From contig CAJYMH010000002.1 in assembly GCA_913776195.1 (NCBI GenBank), positions 1 to 39,698 of the forward strand: DNA of 39,698 bases. The letters run 5' to 3'. This stretch comes from an uncultured Caulobacter sp. GTDB lineage: Bacteria > Pseudomonadota > Alphaproteobacteria > Caulobacterales > Caulobacteraceae. A model generated the notes under the pieces. That model had not been told where the DNA came from. It ran no database searches and worked only from the letters and a program-made list of their open reading frames with translations. Position numbers and translations under genes: made by a program. Positions 31,866-39,698 of the stretch are shown one piece after another (position 1 is the first letter of the stretch; each line of letters opens with the position of its first letter).

Positions 31866-32954
31866 ATGGCCGAAGTTCGCAAGAAGAAGCTGGTTCCGCT
31901 GATCGTCGGCGGTGTGGTCGCCGGAGCTGTCGTCGTTGGCGGCGCTCTGTGGTGGATCGACAAGCAGCGCTTCGAATCCACCGACAACGCCTTTGTCCAG
32001 GCCGACACCGTTCAGGTCAGCCCACAGGTCAGCGGCTATGTGGCCGAGGTGCTCGTGGCCGACAACCAAAGGGTTCAGGCCGGCGAAATCCTGGCTCGCA
32101 TCGACCCCTCGACCTATCAGGCGCGCCTTGATCAGGCGATCGCCAACGCCCAGGCGCTGGAGGCGGCTGTCCGCAATGTGGACGACCGCACGGTCCTGGA
32201 GCAGGCCCTGATCGCCCAGCGCGCCGCCGGGGTGGAAAGCGCCCGCGCCGACGCCAGCCGCGCGCGCGCAGACCTCGACCGTTATGACTCCCTGGCGAAG
32301 CAGGGCTGGGTCTCGACCCAAAAGGTGCAGACCGAGCGGGCCGGGACCGCCCAGTCCGAAGCCGCCGTCGCCCAGGCTCAGGCCGCCCTGGAGGCCGAGC
32401 GCCGCACCGCCGCCTCCCTTGGCTCGACCCGCGCACAGACCCTGGCCCAGGCTGTAGCCGCCCAAGCCGCAGTTCAGCAGGCCAGGTTGGACCTAGAGCG
32501 CACCGTTGTCCGCGCGCCGGTGGCCGGCGTCGTCGGCGCTCGTTCGCTTCGTCCGGGTCAGCTGGTCCAGCCGGGCCAGGCCCTGATGTCGGTGGTGCCT
32601 CTGGCCCAGACCTATATCGTCGCCAACTTCAAGGAGACTCAGGTCTCCCGCCTGCGCATCGGCCAGCCGGTGGAGATCAAGGCCGACGCCTTCGGCAAGC
32701 AGAAGATCGAGGGCCGGGTGGAAAGCTTCGCGCCCGCCACCGGCCAGGAGTTCGCACTGATCCCGGTGGAGAACGCGGTCGGCAACTTCACCAAGATCAC
32801 TCAGCGCTTGCCTGTCCGCATCGCCGTCGATCGCAAGGGCCCCGCGGCAGGCGGCCTGCGCCCCGGCTTGTCGGTCGAGGTGAAGGTCGATGTCCGCGAC
32901 AGCTCCGGCCAGAGCTTCGCCGAGGCTGGCGGCGTCCAGACCGCCAGCCGATAA
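31866..32954 (+). CDS. HlyD/EmrA-family periplasmic adaptor of a multidrug efflux system
   Basis: A 362-residue membrane-fusion protein. It has a short basic N terminus, one TM helix (about 9-30), the lipoyl halves (TVQVSPQVSGYVAEVLVADN and RTVVRAPVAGVVGARSLRPGQ) and, between them, an Ala-rich coiled-coil hairpin of about 110 residues. The beta-barrel domain contains the EmrA-like PLAQTYIVANFKETQVSRLRIGQPV. It bridges the EmrB-type pump to an outer-membrane channel. AGGGGA sits 7 nt before the ATG. It is first in the adaptor-pump-TetR operon; no outer-membrane factor gene is present in this window. Confidence 0.92.
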   Translation: MAEVRKKKLVPLIVGGVVAGAVVVGGALWWIDKQRFESTDNAFVQADTVQVSPQVSGYVAEVLVADNQRVQAGEILARIDPSTYQARLDQAIANAQALEAAVRNVDDRTVLEQALIAQRAAGVESARADASRARADLDRYDSLAKQGWVSTQKVQTERAGTAQSEAAVAQAQAALEAERRTAASLGSTRAQTLAQAVAAQAAVQQARLDLERTVVRAPVAGVVGARSLRPGQLVQPGQALMSVVPLAQTYIVANFKETQVSRLRIGQPVEIKADAFGKQKIEGRVESFAPATGQEFALIPVENAVGNFTKITQRLPVRIAVDRKGPAAGGLRPGLSVEVKVDVRDSSGQSFAEAGGVQTASR

Positions 32955-32979
32955 GAACCCGCAGGGTCAGGAGCGCGCC

Positions 32980-34572
32980 ATGAGCGACGCCGCCATCACA
33001 GCCGGCCGGCCGGCCGCCGCTCCGCCCGTGGAGACCGACTGGGGCAAGCTGTTCCTCGGATTCGGGGCCATGGTCATCGGCCAGTTCATGGCCATCCTCG
33101 ACATCCAGATCGTCTCGGCCTCCCTGCCGCAGATCCAGGCCGGGGTGGGCGCCAGCGCCGACCAGGTCAGCTGGATCCAGACCGCCTACTTGATCCCCGA
33201 AGTCGTGATGATCCCCTTGTCGGGATACCTGTCGCGCCTGTGGGGTACGCGGAACGTCTATCTCGTCTCATGCCTCGGCTTTGTGATCATGAGCATCCTG
33301 ACGGGCCTGTCGACCAGCATCGATATGATGATCCTGACCCGCGCCCTGCAGGGGTTCATCGGCGGAGCCATGATCCCGACGGTGTTCGCGGTGGCCTTTA
33401 CCGCGTTCCCGCCCGAGCGTCGCGTCACGGCCAGCGTCATCATGGGCCTGATCGTCACCCTTGCGCCCACGGTGGGCCCGACCCTGGGCGGCCACCTGAC
33501 CGAGTGGTTCAACTGGCGCGCCCTGTTCTTCATCAACGTGCCGATCGGCGTCGTGGTGCTGTTCGGCGTGGCCCGCTGGGGCGACTTCGACAAGGGTGAT
33601 CCGAGCCTAGCCAAGGGGTTCGACTGGTTCGGCCTGGCTGTCATGGCCATCTTCCTGATGAGCATGCAGTTCGTCCTGGAGGAGGGCGCCAAGGAGAACT
33701 GGTTCGAGGACGCCTATGTGCTGTGGCTGACCGTCGTGGCGGTGATCGGCGCGGCGCTCTTCATCTGGCGGCAGCTGACCTACTACAACCCGATCGTCGA
33801 GCTGCGGGCCTTCGCCAACCGCAATTTCCTGATCGGCGTGGTGATGACCGCCGTTTCGGGCGCGACCCTTTTCGGCGGCACCTTCCTACTGCCGCAGTAT
33901 CTGGCGCGCATCCGCAACTTCTCGTCGGCCGAGATCGGCACGACCATGATCGTCTCGGGCCTGTCGATGTTCGTCACCGGCCCGATCGCCGGCCGCATCG
34001 TGCGGACCGTGGATCCGCGCATTCCGATGTTCATCGGCTTCAGCCTGGCGGGCTGGGGCATGTGGATGGCCCATACGGTCACCGATGACTGGGGCTTTTG
34101 GGAGTTCACCTGGGTCCAGGCTCTGCGCGGGGTAGGGGTTATGATCGCCATGATCGCCACCCAGACCGTGACCATGAGCACGCTGCCGCCGCAGATGGTG
34201 AAGAACGCTTCGGGCCTGGTGAACCTGTTCCGCAACACCGGCGGCGCGGTGGGCCTCGCCATGTTGTCGACCACGATCACCCAGCAGAGCGCGCTGTATT
34301 ACAGCGACATGTCGTCAAAGGTCGCCGCCTCGGACCCCCAGATTCAGACCATGATGGCCGGGCTCGTCGCCCGCATGCAGCAGCTTGGCGTCGCCGATCC
34401 CGAGGGCGCGACCTTCAAGGCGTTCTACGGCATGATGTTCAAGCAGGCCTCGGTGCTCGCCTTCGGCGACGCCTTCGCCATGCTGGCCATGTGCGGGTTC
34501 TTCGCGGCCGTGGTCGCCCTGTTCGCGGCTCCGTCCAAGAACGCGCCCCCGCCCCCGGCGGACGCCCACTGA
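32980..34572 (+). CDS. DHA2-family MFS efflux pump (EmrB/QacA type)
   Basis: A 530-residue major facilitator with the hydrophobic pattern of 14 TMs. The TM1 motif MAILDIQIVSASLPQIQAG and the antiporter motif C equivalent GLIVTLAPTVGPTLGGHLTE are typical of the DHA2 drug:H+ antiporters. It works with the adjacent adaptor to expel hydrophobic compounds; the substrates are unknown. The start at 32980 follows AGGAG by 6 nt. An earlier in-frame start inside the adaptor gene would add a non-conserved tail. The stop overlaps the TetR start (TGATG). Confidence 0.94.
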   Translation: MSDAAITAGRPAAAPPVETDWGKLFLGFGAMVIGQFMAILDIQIVSASLPQIQAGVGASADQVSWIQTAYLIPEVVMIPLSGYLSRLWGTRNVYLVSCLGFVIMSILTGLSTSIDMMILTRALQGFIGGAMIPTVFAVAFTAFPPERRVTASVIMGLIVTLAPTVGPTLGGHLTEWFNWRALFFINVPIGVVVLFGVARWGDFDKGDPSLAKGFDWFGLAVMAIFLMSMQFVLEEGAKENWFEDAYVLWLTVVAVIGAALFIWRQLTYYNPIVELRAFANRNFLIGVVMTAVSGATLFGGTFLLPQYLARIRNFSSAEIGTTMIVSGLSMFVTGPIAGRIVRTVDPRIPMFIGFSLAGWGMWMAHTVTDDWGFWEFTWVQALRGVGVMIAMIATQTVTMSTLPPQMVKNASGLVNLFRNTGGAVGLAMLSTTITQQSALYYSDMSSKVAASDPQIQTMMAGLVARMQQLGVADPEGATFKAFYGMMFKQASVLAFGDAFAMLAMCGFFAAVVALFAAPSKNAPPPPADAH

Positions 34573-35177
34573 TGCCTCGCGTCGCCGGACAGATCGACGA
34601 GGCCAAGACGGAGGCGATCCTAGACGCCGCCGCCGACGTCTTCGCCGACCGCGGACTGGCGGCGCCCATGGAGGCGATCGCCCGTCGCGCCGGCGTGTCG
34701 AAACAGACGCTCTACAACCGCTATCGGGGGAAAAACGATCTGGTTCGCGCCCTGGTGATCCAGAAATCGGACCAGATCATCGGCTCGCTCCACGCCCGGG
34801 ACGCCGCCGCGCCGCCGCGTGAGGTGCTGGCCGACTTCGCCCGCAACATGCTGAACCTGGCCAATTCAAAGTCGCCCGTATTCCTGCGGACGATCATCCA
34901 GAGCGCGGGCGAGATGCCGGATCTGGCGCAGGAGGTGTTCGAGGCCGGGCCCTTGCGCTCGCGGCTGGAGCTGGCGGCCTATCTGGCCGAGCAGACCCGC
35001 CTGGGAAGGCTCGTCGTGGCCGAGCCCGAGGAGGCGGCCGAGTTCTTCGCGGGAATGGTGACGGGCCAGCGTCAATTGCGCGCCCTGCTGGGCCTCCATA
35101 AGCCCATGCCTCCGGAGCAGATCGACCGCCTCGCCCAGGAGGCGGCCGACCGCTTCGTGAGGGCTTATACGTCCTAG
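34572..35177 (+). CDS. TetR/AcrR-family transcriptional regulator of the efflux operon
   Basis: A 201-residue TetR protein. The N-terminal helix-turn-helix is AILDAAADVFADRGLAAPM, then MEAIARRAGVSKQTLYNRYR (about 14-53). The rest is an all-helical ligand domain without recognisable specificity. It overlaps the pump stop by one base (TGATG), so it is made with the proteins it most likely controls. Its likely operator is the palindrome at 31759-31778. The usual logic is repression relieved by a pump substrate. Its TAG stop shares a CTAG with the fabI stop. Confidence 0.92.
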   Translation: MPRVAGQIDEAKTEAILDAAADVFADRGLAAPMEAIARRAGVSKQTLYNRYRGKNDLVRALVIQKSDQIIGSLHARDAAAPPREVLADFARNMLNLANSKSPVFLRTIIQSAGEMPDLAQEVFEAGPLRSRLELAAYLAEQTRLGRLVVAEPEEAAEFFAGMVTGQRQLRALLGLHKPMPPEQIDRLAQEAADRFVRAYTS

Positions 35178-35989
35178 GCTTCAGCCTCGTCGGGCATACC
35201 CATCATGTGGAAACCGGCGTCCACGTGGACCACTTCGCCCGTGGTCGAGCGGCCAAGATCCGACGCCAGCCACAGGGCGCAGCCGGCGACGCCCTCCATG
35301 GAGGTGTCTTCCTTCATCGCCGAGAAGGCTCGGCCCTGGGCGATCATGCCGCGGCCGCCGCTGATGCCGGCCAGAGACAGGGTGCGCATGGCGCCGGCCG
35401 AAATCGCGTTGACGCGGATGCCCTTGGGACCCAGGTCGCGAGCGATGTAGCGGGTCGAGGCTTCCAGAGCCGCCTTTGCCACGCCCATGGTGTTGTAGTT
35501 CGGGATGGTCCGCTCCGACCCCAGATAGGTCATGGTGATCAACGAACCGCCGTCCGGCATGATCTTCGAGGCGCGCTTGGCCACGTCCACGAAGCTGAAG
35601 GCCGAGATGTTCATGGCCGTCAGGAAACCCTCGCGGGTGGTGTTGTCCACGAACGAGCCCTTCAGCTCGTCCTTGTTGGCGAAGGCCACCGAGTGGATCA
35701 CGAAATCGAGCTTGCCGAAGGTCTTTTCGATCTCGGCGAATGCCGCGTCCATGGAGGCGTCGTCGGTGACGTCGGCCTGGATCAGGGTCTTCACGCCGAT
35801 GCTCTCGGCCAGCGGGCGCACGCGGCGCTCCAGGCCTTCGCCCATGTAGGTGAAGATCATCTCCGCGCCCTGGGCGGCCAGCTGGCTGGCGATGCCCCAA
35901 GCGATGGAGTTGTGGTTGGCCACGCCCATGACCAGGCCCTTCTTGCCCTTCATGAGCTCGCCGGTCGGGAAGGTGTAGTCGTCGGCCAT
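35174..35989 (-). CDS. fabI: Enoyl-[acyl-carrier-protein] reductase (NADH) FabI
   Basis: A 271-residue short-chain dehydrogenase-type enzyme doing the last reduction of each fatty-acid elongation cycle. The cofactor loop is VMGVANHNSIAWGIA (20-34), and the catalytic set is Y155 (TYLGSER), Y165 (IPNYN) and K172 (MGVAK), the FabI arrangement of two tyrosines and a lysine. It is the usual triclosan target class. The gene is third in fabA-fabB-fabI; a perfect hairpin lies in the 72-bp gap after fabB. Confidence 0.96.
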   Translation of the reverse strand: MADDYTFPTGELMKGKKGLVMGVANHNSIAWGIASQLAAQGAEMIFTYMGEGLERRVRPLAESIGVKTLIQADVTDDASMDAAFAEIEKTFGKLDFVIHSVAFANKDELKGSFVDNTTREGFLTAMNISAFSFVDVAKRASKIMPDGGSLITMTYLGSERTIPNYNTMGVAKAALEASTRYIARDLGPKGIRVNAISAGAMRTLSLAGISGGRGMIAQGRAFSAMKEDTSMEGVAGCALWLASDLGRSTTGEVVHVDAGFHMMGMPDEAEA

Positions 35990-36023
35990 GGCTCGGCCTC
36001 CCTTGGATTGGGTGTCGTTGATC

Positions 36024-36045
36024 GGCGCTTTTGAAGCAAAGCGCC
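36024..36045 (-). repeat. Hairpin in the fabB-fabI gap
   Basis: GGCGCTTT (36024-36031) and AAAGCGCC (36038-36045) are perfect 8-bp arms with a 6-nt loop, 16 nt after the fabB stop. No U-tract follows on the minus strand, so readthrough into fabI is expected; it may tune the relative amounts of the two enzymes. Confidence 0.55.
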
Positions 36046-36061
36046 CGGTCAGGGAAGAGTC

Positions 36062-37279
36062 CTAGACGTCCAGGCGGCTCATGATCAGGCAGCCATTGGT
36101 GCCGCCGAAGCCGAAGCTGTTGGACATCACCGTGCCGATCGGCTGGTCCGCGCGCTGGCGCAGGATCGGCAGGTCGGCGAACTCCGGATCGAGGTTCTCG
36201 ATGTGGGCGCTCTCGGCGGCGAAGCCGTTCTGCATCATCAGGATCGAATAGATCGCCTCCTGCGCGCCGGCGGCGCCCAGGCTGTGACCCGTCAGGGACT
36301 TGGTTGAGGAGATCAGCGGCGCCTTGTCGCCGAACACTTCGCGAACCGCGCCCATCTCCTTGCTGTCGCCCACCGGCGTCGAGGTGCCGTGCGGGTTCAG
36401 ATAGTCGATCTTGCGGCCGCCGGCCTCGGACATCGCGAGGCGCATACAGCGCGCCGCGCCTTCGCCCGACGGAGCGACCATGTCGAATCCGTCCGAGTTG
36501 GCGGCGTAGCCGACCACTTCGCCGTAGATCTTCGCGCCGCGCGCCTTGGCGTGCTCCAGCTCCTCCAGGACGAGGATGCCGGCGCCGCCCGCGATCACAA
36601 AGCCGTCGCGGTCCTTGTCATAGGCGCGGCTGGCCACCGACGGGGTGTCGTTGAAGTGCGTGGACATGGCGCCCATGGCGTCGAACAGGTTCGACAGACT
36701 CCAGTCGATCTCTTCGGTGCCGCCGGCGAAGACGATGTCCTGCTTGCCCAGGGCGATCTGCTCGTAGCCCGAGCCGACGCAATGGGTGGAGGTGGCGCAG
36801 GCCGAGCTGATCGAGAAGTTGAGGCCGCGGATCTTGAACCAGGTGGCCAGCGTGGCCGACGGGCCGGAGCTCATGGCCTTGGGCACCGCGAACGGGCCGA
36901 TGCGCTTGGGCCCCTTTTCCTTGGTGATCTCGGCGGCCTGGATGATGGCCTGGGTGGACGGGCCGCCGGAGCCGACGATCAGGCCGGTGCGCTCGTTGGA
37001 GACCTCGGCCTCCTCGAGACCGGCGTCGGCGATGGCCTGTTCCATAGCGATGTGCGCGAAAGCCGTGCCTTGCGCCAGGAAGCGGGCGGCGCGGCGATCG
37101 ACCATGGATTCCCAGTCGATCTGGGGCGCAGCCTCGACCTGGCTGCGGAAGCCGAGCTCCGCATAGGTCGGGGCGGCGCGCACGCCGGACTTTGCCTCCC
37201 GCAGGGAAGCCAGCACTTCATTGGCGTTGTTGCCGATCGACGAAACGATGCCGATGCCGGTGACCACGACGCGACGCAT
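36062..37279 (-). CDS. fabB: 3-oxoacyl-[acyl-carrier-protein] synthase I FabB
   Basis: A 405-residue condensing enzyme with the Cys-His-His triad: C161 ([14 protein letters not shown]), H297 ([11 protein letters not shown]) and H332 ([12 protein letters not shown]). Placement directly after fabA identifies it as FabB, which elongates the cis-3-enoyl product of FabA toward unsaturated fatty acids, rather than FabF. The ATG at 37279 starts the typical [16 protein letters not shown]. The 54-bp gap from fabA carries a hairpin that overlaps the fabA stop codon. Confidence 0.96.
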   Translation of the reverse strand: MRRVVVTGIGIVSSIGNNANEVLASLREAKSGVRAAPTYAELGFRSQVEAAPQIDWESMVDRRAARFLAQGTAFAHIAMEQAIADAGLEEAEVSNERTGLIVGSGGPSTQAIIQAAEITKEKGPKRIGPFAVPKAMSSGPSATLATWFKIRGLNFSISSACATSTHCVGSGYEQIALGKQDIVFAGGTEEIDWSLSNLFDAMGAMSTHFNDTPSVASRAYDKDRDGFVIAGGAGILVLEELEHAKARGAKIYGEVVGYAANSDGFDMVAPSGEGAARCMRLAMSEAGGRKIDYLNPHGTSTPVGDSKEMGAVREVFGDKAPLISSTKSLTGHSLGAAGAQEAIYSILMMQNGFAAESAHIENLDPEFADLPILRQRADQPIGTVMSNSFGFGGTNGCLIMSRLDV

Positions 37280-37318
37280 ATCTATCCTCTTTCTCCCACC
37301 CTGCGTTTCCAGCTCTGC

Positions 37319-37343
37319 GGCCGGTTTAATGGATTAACCGGCC
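37319..37343 (-). repeat. Hairpin overlapping the fabA stop codon
   Basis: GGCCGGTT (37319-37326) and AACCGGCC (37336-37343) are perfect 8-bp arms around 9 nt. The fabA TAA (37334-37336) lies at the edge of the upstream arm, so a terminating ribosome would melt the stem. No U-tract follows. Confidence 0.55.
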
Positions 37344-37870
37344 ATCTGCTCGGCGGTGAATAGGCCGACCTTCAGGTCCTTGGTCTCGTAGATGACCTTG
37401 CCATCCGCTTCCATGACACCGTCGCCGATGCCCATGACCAGCTTGCGCATGATGACGCGTTTCAGGTCGATCTTGTAGACGACCTTCTTGATGTCCGGGG
37501 TGACCTGGCCGGTGAACTTCACCTCGCCGACGCCCAGGGCGCGACCGCGGCCCGGTGCGCCGGACCAGCCCAGGAAGAAGCCGACCAGCTGCCACATGGC
37601 GTCCAGGCCCAGGCAGCCCGGCATCACCGGATCGCCGATGAAGTGACAGTCGAAGAACCAGAGCGAGGGGTCGATGTCGAACTCCGCCTCGACATAGCCC
37701 TTGCCGTAGGCGCCGCCGTCGGCCTGGATCTTCACGATGCGGCTGAACATCAGCATCGGCGGGACCGGCAGCTGGGCGTTGCCCGGACCGAACATCTCGC
37801 CGCGGCCGCAGGCCAGCAGCTCCTCGAAATCGTAGGCGCTCTTGCGGACGTGGGTGGTCTCAGCCGTCAT
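37334..37870 (-). CDS. fabA: 3-hydroxydecanoyl-[ACP] dehydratase/isomerase FabA
   Basis: A 178-residue hot-dog-fold dehydratase that also isomerises trans-2- to cis-3-decenoyl-ACP, the branch point to unsaturated fatty acids. Catalytic H76 and D90 are in [20 protein letters not shown]. The start is the ATG at 37870, with GAG 8 nt upstream. The upstream in-frame ATG at 37897 would add nine residues (starting MVRPKRDD) outside the family's N terminus. It heads fabA-fabB-fabI. The gap to the SH3 gene contains an inverted repeat that may be an operator. Confidence 0.96.
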   Translation of the reverse strand: MTAETTHVRKSAYDFEELLACGRGEMFGPGNAQLPVPPMLMFSRIVKIQADGGAYGKGYVEAEFDIDPSLWFFDCHFIGDPVMPGCLGLDAMWQLVGFFLGWSGAPGRGRALGVGEVKFTGQVTPDIKKVVYKIDLKRVIMRKLVMGIGDGVMEADGKVIYETKDLKVGLFTAEQMAG

Positions 37871-37922
37871 CAAATCATCTCTTTTGGGGCGAACCATGTC
37901 GCCGAAGCGTCCCGCCCTAGCA

Positions 37923-37945
37923 CGTTGAGCTAACGCGCCTCAACG
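37923..37945. repeat. Inverted repeat between the SH3 lipoprotein gene and fabA
   Basis: CGTTGAG (37923-37929) and CTCAACG (37939-37945) are perfect 7-bp arms with a 9-nt spacer. It overlaps the SH3 gene stop and lies 53 bp upstream of fabA. It may be a fab-operon operator or a weak terminator; there is no T run. Confidence 0.45.
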
Positions 37946-38488
37946 ACATTGGGCTTTGGGATCGACGCCCCAAAGTTCGTTTTCGGGCGTCCAGCCCTTA
38001 CGGCCGCCGGCTTTCACCCGGCACCAGCCGCCTTCGCAGCGGTCCAGGGACGCGATCGCCTTGCCGCTGAGATAGGCCTCGGTCTTGGCCTCCAACTTGG
38101 GCTGGGCGCGCATGGCCACAGGCTTTTCCTGGACCCGCATGACCGTGCGGCGGCCATCCGTCACGCGGCCCTTGACCCAGGCCAGGCCGCCTTCCGGATC
38201 GCAGACCCGCCGCCAGTCGCGGGTTTCCGCCACCACCTGCACCGGCAAGCCCTTGGTGCGATAGACCCACAGGACCTTGTGGTCCTCGCCGGGGCCGGCG
38301 CGGGCGTTCACCTCGTCGAACTTCAGCGCGACATAGCGCGGCACCGGCAGGCCTGACGGCCCGATACGGCCGGTCTTGACCTCGGCTTCTTTCTCGCAGG
38401 CGCTCAGCAGAAGAGGCGCGGACAGGAAAAGCACGGCCGCCGCCGTCTTACTCAGCTTACGCTGGGTCATGCCTTTTCCGAACGCCAC
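37940..38488 (-). CDS. SH3-domain lipoprotein
   Basis: A 182-residue exported protein: a signal with lipobox LLLSAC (AAAVLFLSAPLLLSACEK), then two bacterial SH3-type units. The first runs from YVALKFDEVNARAGPGEDHKV to VKGRV; the second (MRAQPKLEAKTEAYLSGKAIA to the WTPENELWGV end) contains CEGGWCRVKAGGRKGW. Such repeats bind peptidoglycan or peptides in the periplasm. Start: GTG at 38488 has GGAGGG 9 nt upstream; the ATG at 38470 would remove six residues and is also possible. It is divergent from the dehydrogenase gene. Confidence 0.85.
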   Translation of the reverse strand: MAFGKGMTQRKLSKTAAAVLFLSAPLLLSACEKEAEVKTGRIGPSGLPVPRYVALKFDEVNARAGPGEDHKVLWVYRTKGLPVQVVAETRDWRRVCDPEGGLAWVKGRVTDGRRTVMRVQEKPVAMRAQPKLEAKTEAYLSGKAIASLDRCEGGWCRVKAGGRKGWTPENELWGVDPKAQCR

Positions 38489-38523
38489 CTTGCTTTGCCC
38501 TCCGCAAACCGTCTGATACTGGT

Positions 38524-38560
38524 CAGGAATACAAAAAGGCCGAACGGCCGAACATTCCTG
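38524..38560. repeat. Inverted repeat flanking an 8-bp tandem repeat
   Basis: CAGGAAT (38524-38530) and ATTCCTG (38554-38560) are perfect 7-bp arms. Directly before the right arm lies GGCCGAAC repeated twice in tandem (38538-38553). It sits in the 98-bp divergent region between the SH3 gene and the dehydrogenase, a likely place for a regulator to bind. The right arm ends 26 bp before the dehydrogenase ATG. Confidence 0.5.
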
Positions 38561-38586
38561 CGCAGAAAGCTTCTTTCAGACCGCCG

Positions 38587-39573
38587 ATGACAGCCCGCAA
38601 GCCCAAAGTCGTCGTTACCCGAAAACTCCCCGATCCGGTCGAGACCCGGATGCGGGAGTTGTTCGATACGGAACTCAACCTCGACGACACGCCGATGTCC
38701 GTCGATCAGCTCGTCGACGCCATGAACCGCGCCGACGTCCTGGTGCCCACGATCACCGACCGGATCGACTCGCGGCTGCTGTCGCGGGCCGGCGAGCAGC
38801 TGAAGCTGATCGCCAATTTCGGGGCCGGGGTCGACAATATCGACGTGGCCACCGCCAACGCGCGGGGGATCACCGTCACCAACACGCCGGGGGTCCTCAC
38901 CGAGGACACCGCCGACCTGACCATGAGCCTGATCATGGCCGCCGCCCGCCGGGTGGTGGAAGGGGCGAACGTCGTCCAGAGCGGCGACTTCTCCGGCTGG
39001 TCGCCGACCTGGATGCTGGGTCGTCGGATCTGGGGCAAGCGCCTGGGCATCATCGGCATGGGCCGCATCGGTCAGGCCCTGGGCCGCCGGGCCAAGGCCT
39101 TCGGCATGCAGGTCCACTACCACAACCGCAAGCCGGTCAGCCCGCGCATCGCCGACGAGCTGGGCGCGACCTATTGGGAAAGCCTCGACCAGATGCTGGC
39201 CCGCATGGACGTCATTTCGGTCAACTGCCCGCACACGCCGGCCACCTATCATCTGCTGTCGGCCCGCCGCCTCAAGCTGCTGCGTCCGGACGCCATCGTG
39301 GTCAACACCGCACGCGGCGAGGTGATCGATGAAGGCGCCCTGGCCAATATGCTGGCCCGAGGCGAAATCGCCGGCGCCGGCCTGGACGTCTATGAGCACG
39401 AGCCGGCGATCAATCCCAAGCTGCTCAAGCTGCCCAACGTCGTGCTGCTGCCCCACATGGGTTCGGCCACCGTGGAGGGCCGGACCGACATGGGCGAAAA
39501 GGTCATCGTCAACATCAAGACCTTCATGGACGGCCACCGTCCGCCGGACCGCGTCATCCCCTCGATGCTCTGA
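38587..39573 (+). CDS. D-2-hydroxyacid dehydrogenase (glyoxylate/hydroxypyruvate reductase type)
   Basis: A 328-residue D-isomer-specific 2-hydroxyacid dehydrogenase. The Rossmann loop is GMGRIGQALG (157-166). The catalytic set is R243 (VNTARGEVIDEGAL), E272 (YEHEPAI) and H290 (LLPHMGSAT). After the second strand the sequence is HYHNRKP: basic residues where NAD enzymes carry an acid, which favours NADPH. It resembles GhrB/GyaR glyoxylate or hydroxypyruvate reductases; phosphoglycerate dehydrogenase is less likely since there is no C-terminal ACT domain. The ribosome-binding site is weak. Confidence 0.9.
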   Translation: MTARKPKVVVTRKLPDPVETRMRELFDTELNLDDTPMSVDQLVDAMNRADVLVPTITDRIDSRLLSRAGEQLKLIANFGAGVDNIDVATANARGITVTNTPGVLTEDTADLTMSLIMAAARRVVEGANVVQSGDFSGWSPTWMLGRRIWGKRLGIIGMGRIGQALGRRAKAFGMQVHYHNRKPVSPRIADELGATYWESLDQMLARMDVISVNCPHTPATYHLLSARRLKLLRPDAIVVNTARGEVIDEGALANMLARGEIAGAGLDVYEHEPAINPKLLKLPNVVLLPHMGSATVEGRTDMGEKVIVNIKTFMDGHRPPDRVIPSML

Positions 39574-39588
39574 GGCGCGTGAAATCAC

Positions 39589-39612
39589 CCTTTCGGACCT
39601 GAACCCGAAAGG
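39589..39612 (+). terminator. Possible terminator after the dehydrogenase gene
   Basis: CCTTTCGG and CCGAAAGG form a perfect 8-bp stem with an 8-nt loop, 15 nt after the stop codon. Only two T follow, so it is at best a weak intrinsic terminator. The remaining ~85 bases to the window edge show no recognisable gene. Confidence 0.4.
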
Positions 39613-39698
39613 TTGGAAGGGCGGCGGAGCGGCCTGACCTGCGTCAGGCGATGGGTGTTTGGAGGCGCCGGTTCGACGAAGGTCTTTCCGCTCCGCGC

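Noticed and set aside
38467..39588. A 373-codon minus-strand frame opposite the dehydrogenase
   Set aside because: Shadow of a gene with all catalytic residues in place on the plus strand.

Overview
This window is a high-GC chromosomal segment made almost entirely of single-copy housekeeping genes. Gene content and order point to an alphaproteobacterium of the Caulobacteraceae (Caulobacter/Phenylobacterium type). The supporting signs are rpsT-dnaA-alkB-dnaK-dnaJ-mutS-glnD clustered together, GANTC (CcrM-type) sites upstream of dnaA, a Fur protein without the usual cysteine pairs, a sigma-32-like dnaK promoter, and a GAAC-N7-GAAC motif that matches the alphaproteobacterial LexA box. The family assignment is inferred from memory of gene order, not from a search. 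I see no mobile element, CRISPR array, rRNA or tRNA.

Layout. Positions 1-4760 (minus strand) hold two tight runs: miaB-phoH-ybeY-corC (tRNA thiomethylation, RNA/ribosome maturation, CBS protein; corC runs off the left edge) and tsaB-rimI-fur (t6A pathway, ribosomal-protein acetylation, iron regulator). Positions 4796-9280 (minus) hold nfu, a YbhB-like PEBP, a universal stress protein, trpS and murJ. A plus-strand SLC13-type permease follows (9456-11240), then glnD, mutS, dnaJ and dnaK on minus (11237-20087). alkB (+) ends against dnaA (-) at a shared bidirectional terminator; rpsT lies upstream of dnaA. On minus follow an enoyl-CoA hydratase, a TraB/GumN-like lipoprotein and mutM. Divergent from mutM are ubiE-ubiB (+). 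A frame-disrupted lipoprotein gene (-) sits between ubiB and coaBC-dut (+). A DUF885-type protein (-) is divergent from an EmrA/EmrB/TetR efflux operon (+, 31866-35177). The right end has fabA-fabB-fabI (-), an SH3-domain lipoprotein (-) and a D-2-hydroxyacid dehydrogenase (+).

How the genes work together: replication initiation and its control (dnaA, CcrM sites), DNA repair (mutS, mutM, alkB, dut), proteostasis (dnaK/J), nitrogen signalling (glnD), ubiquinone synthesis (ubiE, ubiB), CoA synthesis (coaBC) and unsaturated fatty-acid synthesis (fabA/B/I).

I found no large undescribed multi-gene system. The most interesting signals are regulatory and small. (1) A possible leaderless 14-codon leader peptide with a Trp-Arg-Trp run precedes trpS. 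(2) A LexA-box-like motif lies between the broken lipoprotein gene and coaBC-dut. (3) Three inverted repeats are stacked between dnaK and dnaJ. (4) A palindromic operator fills the -35/-10 spacer of the efflux operon. (5) A one-base frame break occurs in a lipoprotein at an A5 tract. (6) Three convergent gene pairs have stop codons that share a CTAG palindrome.
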